Source of the DNA: Flaccisagitta enflata
Lineage: Eukaryota; Chaetognatha; Sagittoidea; Aphragmophora
Assembly (NCBI GenBank): GCA_965153355.1
Contig: OZ231126.1
Coordinates: 62,186,001-62,250,000, forward strand
Direction of reading: 5' to 3'
DNA length: 64,000 nt
The notes below the pieces were generated by a model. The model did no database searches and was not told the DNA's origin. It saw only the letters and a list, made by a program, of their open reading frames with translations. Shown here piece by piece: positions 1-11,207 of this stretch. Numbering within the stretch: the first letter of the stretch is position 1; every line of letters starts with the position of its first letter. The position numbers and the translations under genes were made by a program.

Positions 1-92
<92 letters not shown>
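1..92. repeat. (CA)n microsatellite, cut by window edge
   Basis: Uninterrupted CA dinucleotide run from the first base. Its left end lies outside the window, so its true length is unknown. Confidence 0.98.
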
Positions 93-93
<1 letters not shown>

Positions 94-922
94 TTCTAGA
101 GACCGAGCAAGAGCGATGCGATTTTCAATCTCAGTCGAAAACGCCTTTTGTTCAAAACTCAACTACCTCTAAGAAGCGCCCCTTGTGACCGCTAATCTTC
201 ACCGATTGACGTCATTCTTTTTTTCACGAATAGCAGACGTCCTACGCTTACAGACTTTTTAGGTTTCAGAAATTATTTTAATTTTTTTTAATGTTTACGG
301 TACTGTTTTATTGAACTCTCTGTTACGCTTTCGTCTCCTTTCCGAAACTTTGAACCAGGCCGATTTCGGACGTGATCGAAAGCAGTTCAAAGCAAAGAAA
401 AAAGTTCCGTCTGAGAATTTTTAATGGTTTGTTTTTAATCGCATAACATTGTTGAATTTTAATCTATATTTGTTGTTTTTCTTCTCTTTCTACAGAATTT
501 TTAGTCTCGGGGTGGGGTGGGTTGTGCCACTACGCAACGATATCGTAACCTTGTATTTGTACGTAGTAGTATTAAGATCAATATTTGCTAATCGATATTA
601 GAGATTTAGTAAACGCAATAGTCAATAAACTAGCCCTCCCCCATGTATCGGGGACACGCGTCCGTCCGTTAGAAGATTCCTTTTATCTCCATTCGCAGAC
701 GGAAGATTTGATTTCTAGAATTTTAGGAATGATTACTTGTATTTATATTTATATTTTCGGTTCTTATAAAAAAAAGTGTCTGCTTGTTACGGAGGGTCGT
801 GATTGGTCAAGACTCAAAACTCGGGTGATCAAGAGACGGCTGAAGCCCAGTGGACTATTTTCTACTTGCGCCATTGCATTACGTATATCATGTAAACGTT
901 TCTAAGCTATGGTCAGTCAGTC

Positions 923-923
<1 letters not shown>
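93..923. other. AT-rich sequence without a recognised gene
   Basis: Unique-looking AT-rich DNA. The 106-codon open frame at 585-905 has no recognisable domain and does not look like a coding exon. No repeat family from elsewhere in the window is evident. Confidence 0.5.

Positions 924-956
<33 letters not shown>
924..956. repeat. (CT)n microsatellite
   Basis: Short pure CT run. Confidence 0.95.
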
Positions 957-957
<1 letters not shown>

Positions 958-1348
958 CAAGTGACTCAGGTTGGCGTGGTTCCGTTAGGATAACGGGGTC
1001 GTTCAACCTTTGCACGTTTCTTTTCCTTCTGTAGTGGTAAAATCTGTTCAGCACAGAGGTACTGCCTGAAATGAGGGACGGATTGAGAGGTTTCCCGTCG
1101 GCACGCCATGACACAGCACGTAGCACGACGGAACAACAATGGAATCATTGAAGTAACTTTAGACTCAAGTGACAATGCAATATTTATAAGAGCCGCGCGG
1201 AGCTTCGTTCATTGGTTCCGTATGTCAACGCTCACTTTCGAAACGGTCGTTCAAAGCTGGAGATGCGGAAGAGCAATTGTACAAGATTAAGATGCCTTGA
1301 GGTTAGTATACAATTTCTGCAATTGCTACTTCTTAACTTGCGCAGTAT
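957..1348. other. Unannotated spacer
   Basis: No repeat or gene recognised. Short overlapping open frames on both strands (917-1290) are mutually exclusive and carry no domain. Confidence 0.4.
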
Positions 1349-1940
1349 GTACCGTACGATGGGAGCAAAGACGACCTAGACTGGAGGATAGATTTATGGT
1401 ATTTAAATTTAATTTGATGTATGAAAAAAATTAAGATCTATATTAATTAAAGGTTGTTTTATTGCTTGAATATATTGGCTTCTATCATTCTTTAACTTGT
1501 GATTTGACTTCATCAGGATTTCATTTCCCAATATTCTAACCTAGCTCATCAGATTGGGCAGAGAATTTTATTTAATTTTAAAAAAAAAAATCAGCTCAAT
1601 CAGATAATTTTTATAAGTTTTACAACTATTTTTCAAGGTAAATTAGTATCTAAGCAAAGCTAAAAACAGGCATAAAACCTCTTAAAAATGGTCTGATTGA
1701 GCTGATTTTTTTTTTTAAATCATATAAAATTTTCTGTCCAATCTGATGAGCTAGGTTAGAACATTGAGAATTGAAGTCCTAATGAAGTCAAGTCACAAGT
1801 TGAAGAATGAGAGAAGCCAATATATTGAAGTAATAGAGCAACCTTTAATTAGTATAGATCTTAATTCTTTTATACATCAAATAAAATTCAGATACCTAAA
1901 ATCAATCCTCCAGTCCAGGTCGTCTTTGCTTCTATGGTAC
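1349..1940. mobile_element. Palindromic MITE-like fold-back element, 592 bp
   Basis: The left arm (1349 to about 1615) and right arm (about 1685-1940) are imperfect reverse complements over about 260 bp each, with a central spacer of about 70 bp. The outer tips read GTACCGTACGATGG on the left and, reverse-complemented, GTACCATAGAAGC on the right, both followed by AAAGACGACCT. Matched inner blocks include the sequence around 1535-1555 against 1738-1758. No transposase is present. The target-site duplication is unclear. This is the plan of a non-autonomous fold-back DNA transposon; the family is not identified. Confidence 0.8.
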
Positions 1941-3176
1941 TGTTCTGCTCGGACAGCTTGGACCAGAAACCACAAATCAAAGATTTTTTGTCCGCGATTG
2001 TATACCTCAGGGACTTCATATAAGCTATGCCTTCTTCACTTTCTTTTGCAGGGTGAATATTCTCCATTCAATTTGTATTTTTTACGAAATCGGCGGCACC
2101 TCTCGATAAAGGCCCGAAAAAGCTGATCCGCTTTTCAAATTCTATCTCGAGAAGATGTGACGCGACATGGCGGAGCTTCAGTCAACTGACCATTGTAGGT
2201 AGTGTCAGATAAGTCGGTGTTTGTTGCACACTATGATGTTAGAAAAATTTGGCCTGTTATAATTTTTTGATCATTGATCCAGATTCTGCTCGATATCATT
2301 TGGGTGCTTCACATAACAAAAGTTGGGAGTATCCTCTCACTAAAGTTGCAAAAGATTACAAAAAAAAATAAGAAAAAAAATATTTAAGAATATATATCAA
2401 TAACGTTTTTAAGGCTGCTGCTTAAAAATAAAATAAAAAATAACTTAAAAAAAAAAACATTTGCTTAAAAAAAAAATTTACAATATGTATTTATATACTG
2501 ATTTAATTGTTTGCATAATGAAGTTAGATATACGCTAAGACAGTCATGGATAGTTGAGCAAGAGCCTGAATATAAAAATTGATCTCAATTTAAAAATTTT
2601 ACAAAAAAGAAATAATAAAACAATAATAAAAATTTTAAAATTCATTTTAGATTAGATAAAAAAACTCAAAAGAAATCCCCAACTTGTGCTATGTGGAGCA
2701 CCCAAACCATGTATTTTCTTTCTCTCTCTCTCTCCCTGACAGACTCGTGACTTCGTTCGTTGATCAGCGCCGACATTCGAAAGCGGGAAGCTGGAGATGC
2801 CGCCTCGAGGAGCAAGTGGACAAAGACGCCTCATGGTACGGTAATTACACGAATTCTATAGGTCCTTCCGGCTGAATTGTGCGAACCTAGTTTATAAGAA
2901 CATCTAGGCTTGAATTTACTCCAAAATCAAGGACATAGGTCATGGTGTACAGGAACAGGAAATTTTGGTTTCATTCTACTTTTTGCTTTTGATATAGATT
3001 TACAATCAAAAAATATTATTTGGATTTTAGTCAAGTATTTTTGATATAATGTATAAAGTGTTTTAACAATGTTTTTAAACCCAGAATGTTAACTATAGTT
3101 TCATAACAATCAGAAATAAAAATTGAATGTTTGAATTCCTTAGAAAAATGATGAACATAATTTTAAAATATTGTGG
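1941..3176. other. AT-rich spacer with A-rich tracts
   Basis: The stretch 2340-2660 is extremely A/T-rich with several A8-A11 runs. A short CT run lies at about 2715-2737. Nothing gene-like is recognised. Confidence 0.5.
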
Positions 3177-3304
3177 GGTGAAATTATATCACGGTCTCAG
3201 TAAAGAAAATTTTGCATTTTTAAGAACATGGCCCTTTTCTCATATAAGGCCATGTTTTTAAAAATGCAAATTTCTTCATTTCTATGCAATGATATAATTT
3301 CACC
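3177..3304. mobile_element. 128 bp near-perfect hairpin (mini fold-back element)
   Basis: Left end GGTGAAATTATATCA and right end TGATATAATTTCACC are exact reverse complements. An inner pair (AAAATTTTGCATTTTTAAGAACATGGCC region against 3248-3283) closes on a loop of about 14 nt near 3234-3247. The whole unit would fold into one long hairpin. No coding content. Probably a small MITE; no target duplication is clear. Confidence 0.75.
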
Positions 3305-3660
3305 TAACTGGATAGGAAAAAAATTATAATGACGCATGAAATTTCTTCTTCCCGTACACTGCGTCATAGGGGAAATTTCTCCTCCTCCTCCTTCGTTCTT
3401 CCCCTCCCTCCCCGAATCAAATCCCAGCCTCCAGGCCCAAATCCCAGCCGTAGAAATGAAGAAACGTAGAAATAAAGAAACGTAGAAAGAAAGAAACGTA
3501 GAAAGAAAGAAACGTAGAAAGAAAGAAAGAGAAAAAGAGACCGAGAAAGTTCTAAAGGAAGAAAGAAACAAAGAAACAAAGAGAGAGAGAAAGATGCACT
3601 GATTTATTTGAGTCACATTTTTAATGTTTTGTTGTGTCATGTACACTTTTTTTCTTATTA
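3305..3660. repeat. GAAA/GTAGAAA-type purine repeat region
   Basis: Interrupted repeats of GAAACGTAGAAA and GAAA at about 3450-3595, preceded by a short GA-rich/CT-rich patch and one degenerate GGCCCAAATCCCAGCC unit like those in R2 arrays (3420-3450). The open frames on the minus strand here (3197-3646) are translations of this repeat. Confidence 0.6.
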
Positions 3661-3883
3661 AATCCTAGTCACGCGCAAAAGCCCACTTCGTAGTGTGCTT
3701 CTGTCAACTTTTCTGATTCATAACATTACACGTTCTTATTTCAATTGCAGCGTTGTTTCCTGGAATTGGTCTTCCAAAGCGCGTTCTCGAGCCGTGTGGG
3801 ACTGTAGGACACCTGGCTTCTGCAAATACGACGATTTGATAAACGCTCAAAGGAACCGAAGTCAAAGGTGCAGTAACAACGAG

Positions 3884-3914
<31 letters not shown>

Positions 3915-3960
3915 TGTGTGTGTGTCTGTGTGTGTCTGTGTGTGTGTGTGTGTCTGTGTG
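3884..3960. repeat. (TG)n microsatellite, left of a fold-back element
   Basis: Interrupted TG run with TC and TA variants. The same motif in the same orientation resumes on the far side of the fold-back element at 4578. Confidence 0.9.
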
Positions 3961-3967
3961 GGTGTTT

Positions 3968-4577
3968 GACTTCCAAGAAAAACTCATTTTATTAAAAAGT
4001 ACTCATCCCTGCTGCTTTTCTCAGGGATGATACAAAAAAGAATGAGAATTCAGAAGAAAAAAAAATTTTAAGATTTTTTTTATGGCGGAAGTGTTAGGTC
4101 AAAGGTGATATTAGGTCAAAATTTCAAAATGAGAATTTTGCAAATCTGATTGCAGATTCATGATCCTTGCAAAAAAATTGTCTAAAGAAAGTGCTATTCT
4201 TTTTTTGATATTCCTTCGGGAAGACTGTCAAAATTATGGTCAAAGGTCTAAATAAGGTCAATTTCAAATAAAAGGGCAATTTTGACCCGATCTAGATCTT
4301 TGACCTTAATTTTGACAATCTTCCTGAAGGAATATCAACAAAAGAAGTGCACTTTCTTTTTTCAGTTTTTTTTGCAAGGATTATGAATCTGCAATTAAAT
4401 CAACGAAATTCTCATTTTGAATTATTGACCTAATATTACCTATGGCCTAATACTTCCGCCATAAAAAGATTTCAAAAAAAATTTTTGCTGTTGAATTCAT
4501 ATTCTGTGGTGTATTATCTTCAAAAAAAAACCGCAGGGATTAGTACTTTTTAACAAAATGAGTAATTCTGGAAGGCC
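3968..4577. mobile_element. Palindromic fold-back element inserted in a (TG)n tract
   Basis: Arms of about 290 bp are reverse complements. On the left, the segment starting GACTTCC and continuing to AAAAAGTACTCATCCCTGC matches the reverse complement of the right segment ending TGGAAGGCC. Inner blocks match too: the ATGGCGGAAGTGTTAGG region at 4082 against 4447-4462, and the ATATTCCTTCGGGAAGA region at 4208 against 4319-4335. The centre is near 4270. The (TG)n tracts outside both ends have the same orientation, so they are not part of the palindrome and the unit most likely inserted into one TG tract. No transposase. Confidence 0.8.

Positions 4578-4640
<63 letters not shown>
4578..4640. repeat. 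(TG)n microsatellite, right of the fold-back element
   Basis: Nearly pure TG run continuing into a short GAGAGA stretch; partner of the tract at 3884-3960. Confidence 0.95.
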
Positions 4641-4641
<1 letters not shown>

Positions 4642-4689
4642 GAGAGTGAGAGAGAGACGCGTCTTTTCGTTTATTGGTTAATGAGTCAC

Positions 4690-4818
4690 ATTTTTAGTCA
4701 CAGACGCGCGACTCTTCAAGCCACTTTTGCGCTTTCCGTCCGTCCATCCGTCACAGCTGTTTTAGGTTTTCCGCTCCTGCCCACACATCCTGACTAATGG
4801 TGTGTATATGGCCTTGTT
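4690..4818 (-). mobile_element. R1 dispersed element, divergent copy
   Basis: Reads TTTTTAGTCACAGACGCGCGACT at the left and ends GGCCTTGTT, the two signature ends of family R1 (see 22435-22583 for a full copy). It contains the CTCCTGCCCAC motif and a short CCGT core. It lacks the perfect hairpin. Confidence 0.7.
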
Positions 4819-5054
4819 TTCATGTGATCTCCAGTTTTCTTTATAATTCTATCTCCATTTACAGGGTCACCCACTGCTGTTTGATGCCATCCTATTCAGT
4901 GGCGTTTTCCGCATCATCCCTGTCTCAATCGTTCAAGTTCATAAAAGTCAGCAATCCTAAGAAGGAAGATCCATGTAGAGAATCAAATATTTAACAAAGA
5001 CTACTTGGATATTAATCTTTAACTAAGACAACTTGGATTCTTGGATATCCGATT

Positions 5055-5160
5055 TTTGTATAATTCCCCCCCCCCCTTTGATTTTCTTCCCCGCGACGCA
5101 TGACAAAATCTATGATTTTCTTCCCCACATTGTTTTTGAGATTTAGTGTTAAATTGTGTT
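5055..5160. repeat. R3 family fragment
   Basis: Polycytosine followed by CTTTGATTTTCTTCCCC and then ATTTAGTGTTAAATTGTG, shared with copies at 7434, 15216, 18500 and 19790. Only part of the element is present. Confidence 0.6.
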
Positions 5161-5170
5161 TTACTAATTT

Positions 5171-5352
5171 GCCTGAGAGGGCAGAATTCAGGCCTGTAAG
5201 AGCCTAGGGGGATGGATAGACAGACTGTCTGATGGACAAACGAAAGTCCCCCTGTGCCCCCTTCTGGGCTGCGGCCTTGCTTCCTCTCCAATTCACAATC
5301 ATGCAAGGCAGGGCAACGGGTATCGCTGACCACATATTGCCCTTGGGCGACC
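5171..5352. repeat. R2 family fragment
   Basis: Contains GCCTGAGAGGGCAGAATTCAGG (one array unit as in 18.6-19.3 kb), a short GATGGATAGACAGACTG tract, the AGTCCCCCTGTG motif, and the arm-type sequence GGGCAACGGGTATCGCTGACC. A truncated R2 copy. Confidence 0.65.
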
Positions 5353-5667
5353 TGTTATGATTTGGTACTGCTAATTTAAGTTTTATTTTCCCCAAATTTT
5401 CTTATGTTTCCCTTTTTGCCCCAATAGATATCCTTCCCAATCTCCAAGCCCTTAGATTGATTTCCTTATGCGCCTTGACTTACTTATTACCACGAGGAGA
5501 TCAGTGTTCTGTTACACATTTATTATCTTCGCATGTCTTCTATTTTTTATGTAAATAAATTGTTCCAAAGAATTATGGACTTACGTCAATAATAACAAAC
5601 AAAAAAAGACAGTTATTAAAATTCAAAAGGTATTTTCAGAAAAAGCTGTTTCAAGGCAAAAAGGGGC

Positions 5668-5744
<77 letters not shown>
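5668..5744. repeat. (TC)n microsatellite
   Basis: Pure TC run of about 75 bp. Confidence 0.98.
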
Positions 5745-5747
<3 letters not shown>

Positions 5748-7117
5748 CATGCTATAATGTCGGCCTTGTTTTCATCAAAATACACTTTCATTTATTAGAA
5801 CCAAGTGCATGAGAACGTCAGGCTTAAAAACCTAGAAAATTTAAGAACATATTGAGAGCATTGGAAGCCTTCATTTCTTCAAAAATTTAAGAACAAAAGT
5901 CTTAAAATCTTTAACAATTAAAGAATGCTAGGCTTAAAATCTTTAAAAATTTCAGAACATGTTAAAAATTTTAGAAAGCTTCATTTTATCATTGAAAGTA
6001 ATTAGCTAGGACATAATTTATAAGTTTTTACTGCATGCTTAATTCTATTTTCATTCACTAAGAATTTTAAACTTGCTGCTTCGTTGTTTAATTGACATTT
6101 TCTTTCATTTTTCCTAGAAGACAAACTCAAACCAATTATGTTATGTATTTAGCTGAAGAACAATTTAAGAGTCGGCGATGTGGTCATGTGGAGAAGAGTT
6201 ACAGCAGTATTTATAGCGTCAGGATCTGCAAGGGTGATTTTTCGGACTTCAAGGGTGATATGTTGGACATAAACTTCATGCTACGTGTATCAATTTCTCT
6301 GTCTGTATGTCTCTCTGTCTGCCTGTTTGTTTGTCTGTCTGTTCTTTAGTCGGGAAAAAAGTCGAAGTCAGTCTTTGACTTTTTGACATTTGAGAGAAAC
6401 ATTGTTTTAATTTTATTATTAAAAAGTTTCAAAACTCGATCGATAAATTTAGGCTTTAAATGAAATTGATAGGGCAAGTAAATTTGAGAATTCTCTTTTA
6501 TTTGGCACCAAGCAGAATGCTCTACGATAATTTTTTTTTTTTGTTATGATTTTTAAAAAATTTATTTGCAAAAAAATCAAATTGGATTTTTCCCGATTTA
6601 TTATAATTTTAAATAGGATCAATAAAGGAGTGTATTTATGTTTGAGTATGCAAATACAAGGTAACATGTAATAAATGAATAAATGTTTTGATAAATGTTT
6701 AAGCAAGCAAATACAAAAAAGCATATAAGTGAGCATAGTTGCTTATCTGTGATTGTTTTTAAGTATTCTAGCTCATTTAGCTCATTTTTTTTTCTCTGAT
6801 TTTTAATGGGTTAAATAAATGTTATGATGTGAGCATGTAAATACAAGGAAGCATATCAGTGAGCATAGTTTGTTGTTTCGTAGAATTTTTTTGAGCATAT
6901 AAGCTCATATGGCTCAGTCCTGTTTTTCCCTGAATTTTAGCGCCATCAATGCATACATTTACCGTTGATTTGATTTCACAAATAAAAATATTTTCAGTGA
7001 CTGAAGAAAAAGCTTAGTAAAAAGTGACCAATGCTTTCGACTTTTTTCCTCACGGCGACAGCCGCCACTACTGGTAGGAGGTGCGCAAAATCACATTTTC
7101 ATATGAATAAATACCGG
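5745..7117. other. AT-rich spacer with degenerate local repeats
   Basis: No gene recognised. Between about 6640 and 6900 the motif AAATACAAGGAAGCATATCAGTGAGCATAG recurs three times in degenerate form (near 6650, 6710 and 6838), suggesting an old tandem array. The 95-codon frame at 6449-6736 is its AT-rich translation. Confidence 0.45.
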
Positions 7118-7285
7118 TTTTTAGTTGCGGACACGCAACTCTATTAGAGGCTTTGTCCGTCCATCGGTTGGTTGGTTGGTCGAATGGTCGGTCAGTCCGT
7201 CACGCTCGAGTTGAAAAGTGGGAAAACGTGCATTTCCGCCCTTGCCCACCCGTCCGCAACTGGTGGCCGTGTATCCGGCCTTGTT
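7118..7285 (-). mobile_element. R1 dispersed element, TTGCG subfamily
   Basis: Complete copy. One end is TTTTTAGTTGCGGACACGCAACT, containing a 7-bp-stem hairpin (AGTTGCG / CGCAACT). A GGTTGGTTGGTCG core follows, then GTCCGCAACT and the terminus GGCCGTGTATCCGGCCTTGTT. The subterminal GTCCGCAACT is the exact reverse complement of the first 10 nt of the hairpin. Confidence 0.85.
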
Positions 7286-7433
7286 GGTCAATAAACAGGG
7301 AATGAATGACGCTAATTAGGACAAATTGTGGCAGACCAAAAGTTTACTCATTATTACCTCACCTTCTCCCTGTTTTGATTTTTTGGAAAATACGCAAGGT
7401 CGATCATTCCGAGAGAGCCAAACATTTTTTCAT

Positions 7434-7550
7434 CAGGAGTGTATATAGTTCCATAACCTCTGATTATTTCCCCCCCCCCTTTGATTTTCTTCCCCGCGAC
7501 ACATTGCGCCGCATAAACAAATCTATGAATTTTTTCCATAAAGCAATACA
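7434..7550. repeat. R3 family fragment
   Basis: CAGGAGTGTATATAG end, then polycytosine and CTTTGATTTTCTTCCCCGCGAC. Matches the left half of the R3 copy at 15216. Confidence 0.6.
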
Positions 7551-7577
7551 CCGGCGAGGGGGGGGGAGGGGGGGAAT

Positions 7578-7676
7578 ACGGACACGAATGGTCCGTCCGT
7601 CTCAAAATAGTCTTTCGAGGTATTCCACTCCTATCCACCCATCCACGACTAATGCTGCCGTGTATACGGCCGTGTT
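7578..7676 (-). mobile_element. R1 fragment
   Basis: GGACACGAATGGTCCGTCCGTC followed by TCCACTCCTATCCACCCATCC and CCGTGTATACGGCCGTGTT. The hairpin end is missing or eroded. Confidence 0.55.
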
Positions 7677-7754
7677 TTCCAGTTTTTTCTTCTTTCCCCC
7701 AGATTTCCTCTTTTTTTCTTCCTCTTATATTTTCCTTTTTGTGGGTGGGTGTTT

Positions 7755-7948
7755 TTTTTAGTCACCTGCACGCTACTCTACAACCAGCTTCGTCCGCCCG
7801 TCGGTCGGTTGGTCGGTTGGCCACATTTTACTTTTTTTATGATTTTATTTCTTTGACCCCACTGCTCCTGCCCAAATGGTCTAGTAAACTTAAATATGGC
7901 CCCTGCCCACCATCATGCGACTTCGGTAGCCGTGTATCCGGCCATGTT
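7755..7948 (-). mobile_element. R1 dispersed element
   Basis: TTTTTAGTCACCTGCACGC end, GGTCGGTTGGTCGGTTGG core, two CTCCTGCCC/CCCTGCCCACC motifs and the terminus CCGTGTATCCGGCCATGTT. Longer internal region than the 168 bp copy at 7118. Confidence 0.75.
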
Positions 7949-7969
7949 TTCACTACTACTCGCTTGTTT

Positions 7970-8182
7970 TTTTCTTTCTCTTTCTTTTTCCTGTTTTCTT
8001 CTTCTTCGTCTTCATCTTCGTCTTCGTCGTCATTGACGTCTTTGTCGTCTTTGTTGTCTTTGTCGTCTTTGTTGTCTTTGTCGTCTTGGTCATTTTTGTC
8101 GTCTTTGTCATCATTGTCTTCGTCATTGTTTTCATTATCTTAGTCTTCATCTTTGTTGTCTTTGGGTTCTCCTTCTTCTTCT

Positions 8183-8217
<35 letters not shown>

Positions 8218-8224
8218 TTCTTCT

Positions 8225-8265
<41 letters not shown>

Positions 8266-8465
8266 TTCTTCTTCTTCTTCTTCTCCTTCTTTGTCGTCTT
8301 CTTCTTTGTCGTCTTTTTCTTCCTTTCTTCTTTTTCTTCTTTTTCTTCTTTTTCTTCTTTTTCTTCCTTTCTTCTTTTTCTTCTTCTTTTTATCTTTTTC
8401 TTCTTCTTCTTCTTCTTTTTCTTCTTCTTTTTCTTCTTCTTTTTCTTCTTCTTCTTCGTTTTATT
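7970..8465. repeat. Compound (CTT)n/(GTC)n trinucleotide tract
   Basis: About 500 bp of pyrimidine-rich trinucleotides: TCTTTGTCG-type repeats (8010-8165) then CTT with T5 interruptions (8165-8460). The poly-Ser/Phe and poly-Lys frames on both strands are its translations and not genes. Confidence 0.95.
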
Positions 8466-9901
8466 CATCCTCCCCCGCCGCTCCGTACAATTTGATTTGC
8501 GTTGAATCCGTCGTTGAATCAACGGCGCCGCCCTGCTTTTTTTCATGCTGTTACGGCATTGTTTCATAATTAACAGATTATTCATTTACACTACGGGAAA
8601 GAGGGGGAAATTCTGCACTATCAGCTTAAATCTTAGGTATTAACTCCAATTTGTTTGGTCACTGTGAAATTTCAAAGTTGATCCTAACAATTACAGAAAT
8701 AAAGAGTGAATTGTTATTTACGTTGCGCAGAAAATTTATCGCGCGCGTTCTTAAGCAGGCTGCAGTCGATTCTCGACTTGTGCATAATTCAAACTTGTGT
8801 TTGAAACTTAAGAATTTGTCAAGGCAGTTGAGTTCAAAGAAGATAGAAAGTTAAAGTGCGTCGCCTTCAGAGAGGTTAATTACGATAAGTAAAATTGTCA
8901 TAACATCTAAACTATTTAAGCAATCAACGTGAAATTTGAAACAAAGACGAATGATGATATGGCGGACATACGGTTTAAAAATGATGATCGTGAGCGGACA
9001 TTAACAAAGGGTCACCTCGGTCTCTAACATTTCAAGCGATGCATCAAGTCTCGATCGCAATCGGCGATCTTTCCTTCTTTTGACTAGGAAAGGAGGGATT
9101 GATCTCATTTGTAAAGGAAGCATGAGCAATGTAAATTCGTTAGGAAAAGGAAAAGCAGATACATGTTTTGTTGTGGAATCATCTATTGTGTTAGAGGGCA
9201 ATTCTGGAGTCCCAATTTGCAGGTTCTAGAGGAAAAGTAAACAAAACATCAAACTTCGGTTTATTGACCTACTGAATTCGGTGACCTACTGATAACTGAC
9301 GACTCCGGATTCAGTGACGGAGCTGGGAGAGTGATCCGTACAGTAAAAACAGTTCGAACCGGAGGTTCGGTCGGTCTGTAGTTACAAGTCTTTTTTTTCT
9401 TTCCCTTTTTTGCTTTTTTACTTTTTGCCTTCACTTTCCTCTTTTCTCCTATTTTCACTTCTCCCTCCTGCCTACAAAGTGGCTAGCTGCCTTGGAGCAA
9501 TGCTCCCCTGCTCCCTCACTTTGTCGTACCCTGTATACACTATACCTGTTCTACCTATCATACTACTCAGTACACCCCCTCCCGAATCGCCCATATTTGG
9601 TATTACAGCTTTTAAAGCGAAAAAATCGAGTGGCAGCAGAAATTTCGGAATTAAACGCTTATCACAACGTTCTATGAAATCATTTTAGAAAGGAAGCAGT
9701 ATTTCTAATTTATGACACAGCGCCGTGGTCAAACTGGCTTCAGTGTTTGTATCATAACATATGTTGCTTTGTCAGAAGCATGGTTGCGAATTTTTAAGGT
9801 TTATGTTGCATGATATCATTGATATGCCACCAACCTCTTGCAACACTTTCCCCGCCTTTTATGTTTACCCATGGGGTTTTCATCACATCAAAATTGTATG
9901 A
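8466..9901. other. Spacer without recognised features
   Basis: Mixed-composition DNA. Short frames (8651-8854, 9001-9201, 9261-9458, 9410-9688) show no domain and overlap one another. Nothing supportable as a gene. Confidence 0.45.
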
Positions 9902-10054
9902 AACAGGGCCGGATACACGGCAATCCAGTCGCACACGGTTTGGCAGGAGCAGTAATGCGACAACCGATCGCAATTTAGAAATGTGACGGACGGACGGACA
10001 GACGGACGGACGGACCGACACAGCAAGGTGTAGTCTTTTGTCCGCGACTAAAAA
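9902..10054 (+). mobile_element. R1 dispersed element with (ACGG)n core
   Basis: AACAGGGCCGGATACACGGC start, AGTCGCACACGG subterminal segment, GGCAGGAGCAGTAATGCG, an ACGG core at about 9983-10015, and TCCGCGACTAAAAA end. The left half of the terminal hairpin has decayed. Confidence 0.8.
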
Positions 10055-10874
10055 CTGATAAAATTACTAAGTCACACTCTTGCACTTCTATATGAGGTAA
10101 TGTCTGTCGGTTGGTTGGTTGGTCGGTCGGCCACGCAAACATTTGAAATGCGCGAAACGGCTCATTTTGACGTATTTCTTCATTCCTATCACTTTTCATG
10201 CCTTACACTATGTCAGATTTGGCTTAATTTACGCAGGGGTTGATCAAAATGTACCTTACATCGTCTCCGTTAAACGATGTTAGTTTTCTTTAGTCCCTGG
10301 AGTCATTCGTTTATGAGTTTTACGTGACCCATCTTTTTAGCGCCCGACGTTTTGCGGTAAACTTAAAAAGAATTTGCTGTCTTTTTGTGGTTGTTCTTAG
10401 ACGGGAAATCTTCTTCTTTGGGGGGGTATCCAGAGATGTGTGACTCGTAATCGAAATTAAAACCTTAGCCCTGAAAGAGATAGACTGGCCACTCTTTAGT
10501 TTTTATGTCTTATTACGTACTATGACAGCACTGACATTCCAGACTGGGCATAGATGCAAAGAAATAACTATCTCGACTAACTTTGCGTCATCCAAAAGTT
10601 CGCATTGCCGACCTAAGTAGGCGACATTTTGAGATAGAATTTTTAAAATCATTTTTGCCGTTTGTCCCTTTGTAGTTTTGTGTGTTCACTTTTGTTTCAT
10701 GCGTTCTTTTTTGTTTTTGTTTGTTAATTTTTTTTTTGTTAGGTTTTCTGTTACTTTCTATTCTTCGTTCGATCATTCTTTTCTTCGTTCGATCATTCTT
10801 TTCTTTGTCAGTTTTTTTCATCGTTGAATTATTCTGTTCTACGTTCACACCTTCTTTTCTTTGTTTGATTTTTC
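10055..10874. other. Spacer with an R1 scrap
   Basis: A GGTTGGTTGGTCGGTCGG patch at about 10108-10130 looks like an R1 core without its ends. The rest (10150-10870) is T-rich with GTTCGATCATTCTTT repeats from 10760 onward. No gene. Confidence 0.5.
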
Positions 10875-11046
10875 TTTTTAGTTTCGGACACGCAACTCTA
10901 TAAGAGGCTTTGTCCGTCTGTCGGTCCATCCGTGGGTCCGTCCGTTGGTCCATCCGTAACGCTCGAGTTGAAAAGTAGGAACACTTGCATATCCACCCCT
11001 GCCCACCCGTCCGCAACAGCTATTGGCCATGTATCCGGCCTTTTTT
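10875..11046 (-). mobile_element. R1 dispersed element, TTGCG subfamily
   Basis: TTTTTAGTTTCGGACACGCAACT end, CCGT/GGTC core, CTCGAGTTGAAAAGTAGG block shared with 7118-7285, and GTCCGCAAC before CCATGTATCCGGCC. Confidence 0.82.
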
Positions 11047-11207
11047 TTACTCAATTGTTCTTGTCTTCGCTTGATCATACTTTCTTCGTTCGATCATTCT
11101 TTCTTTGTTTGATCTTCTTTCGTCTTTTAATCATTCGTTTTGTTTGATCATTATTTCTTTGTTTGATCATTCTTTCTTCGTTTGACCGTTCTTTCCTCAT
11201 TTGATCA

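Noticed and set aside
7956-8585. 209-codon Lys/Thr/Met-rich minus-strand open frame
   Set aside because: It is a translation of the CTT/GTC trinucleotide tract; all frames over the tract are open and no domain or exon structure is present.
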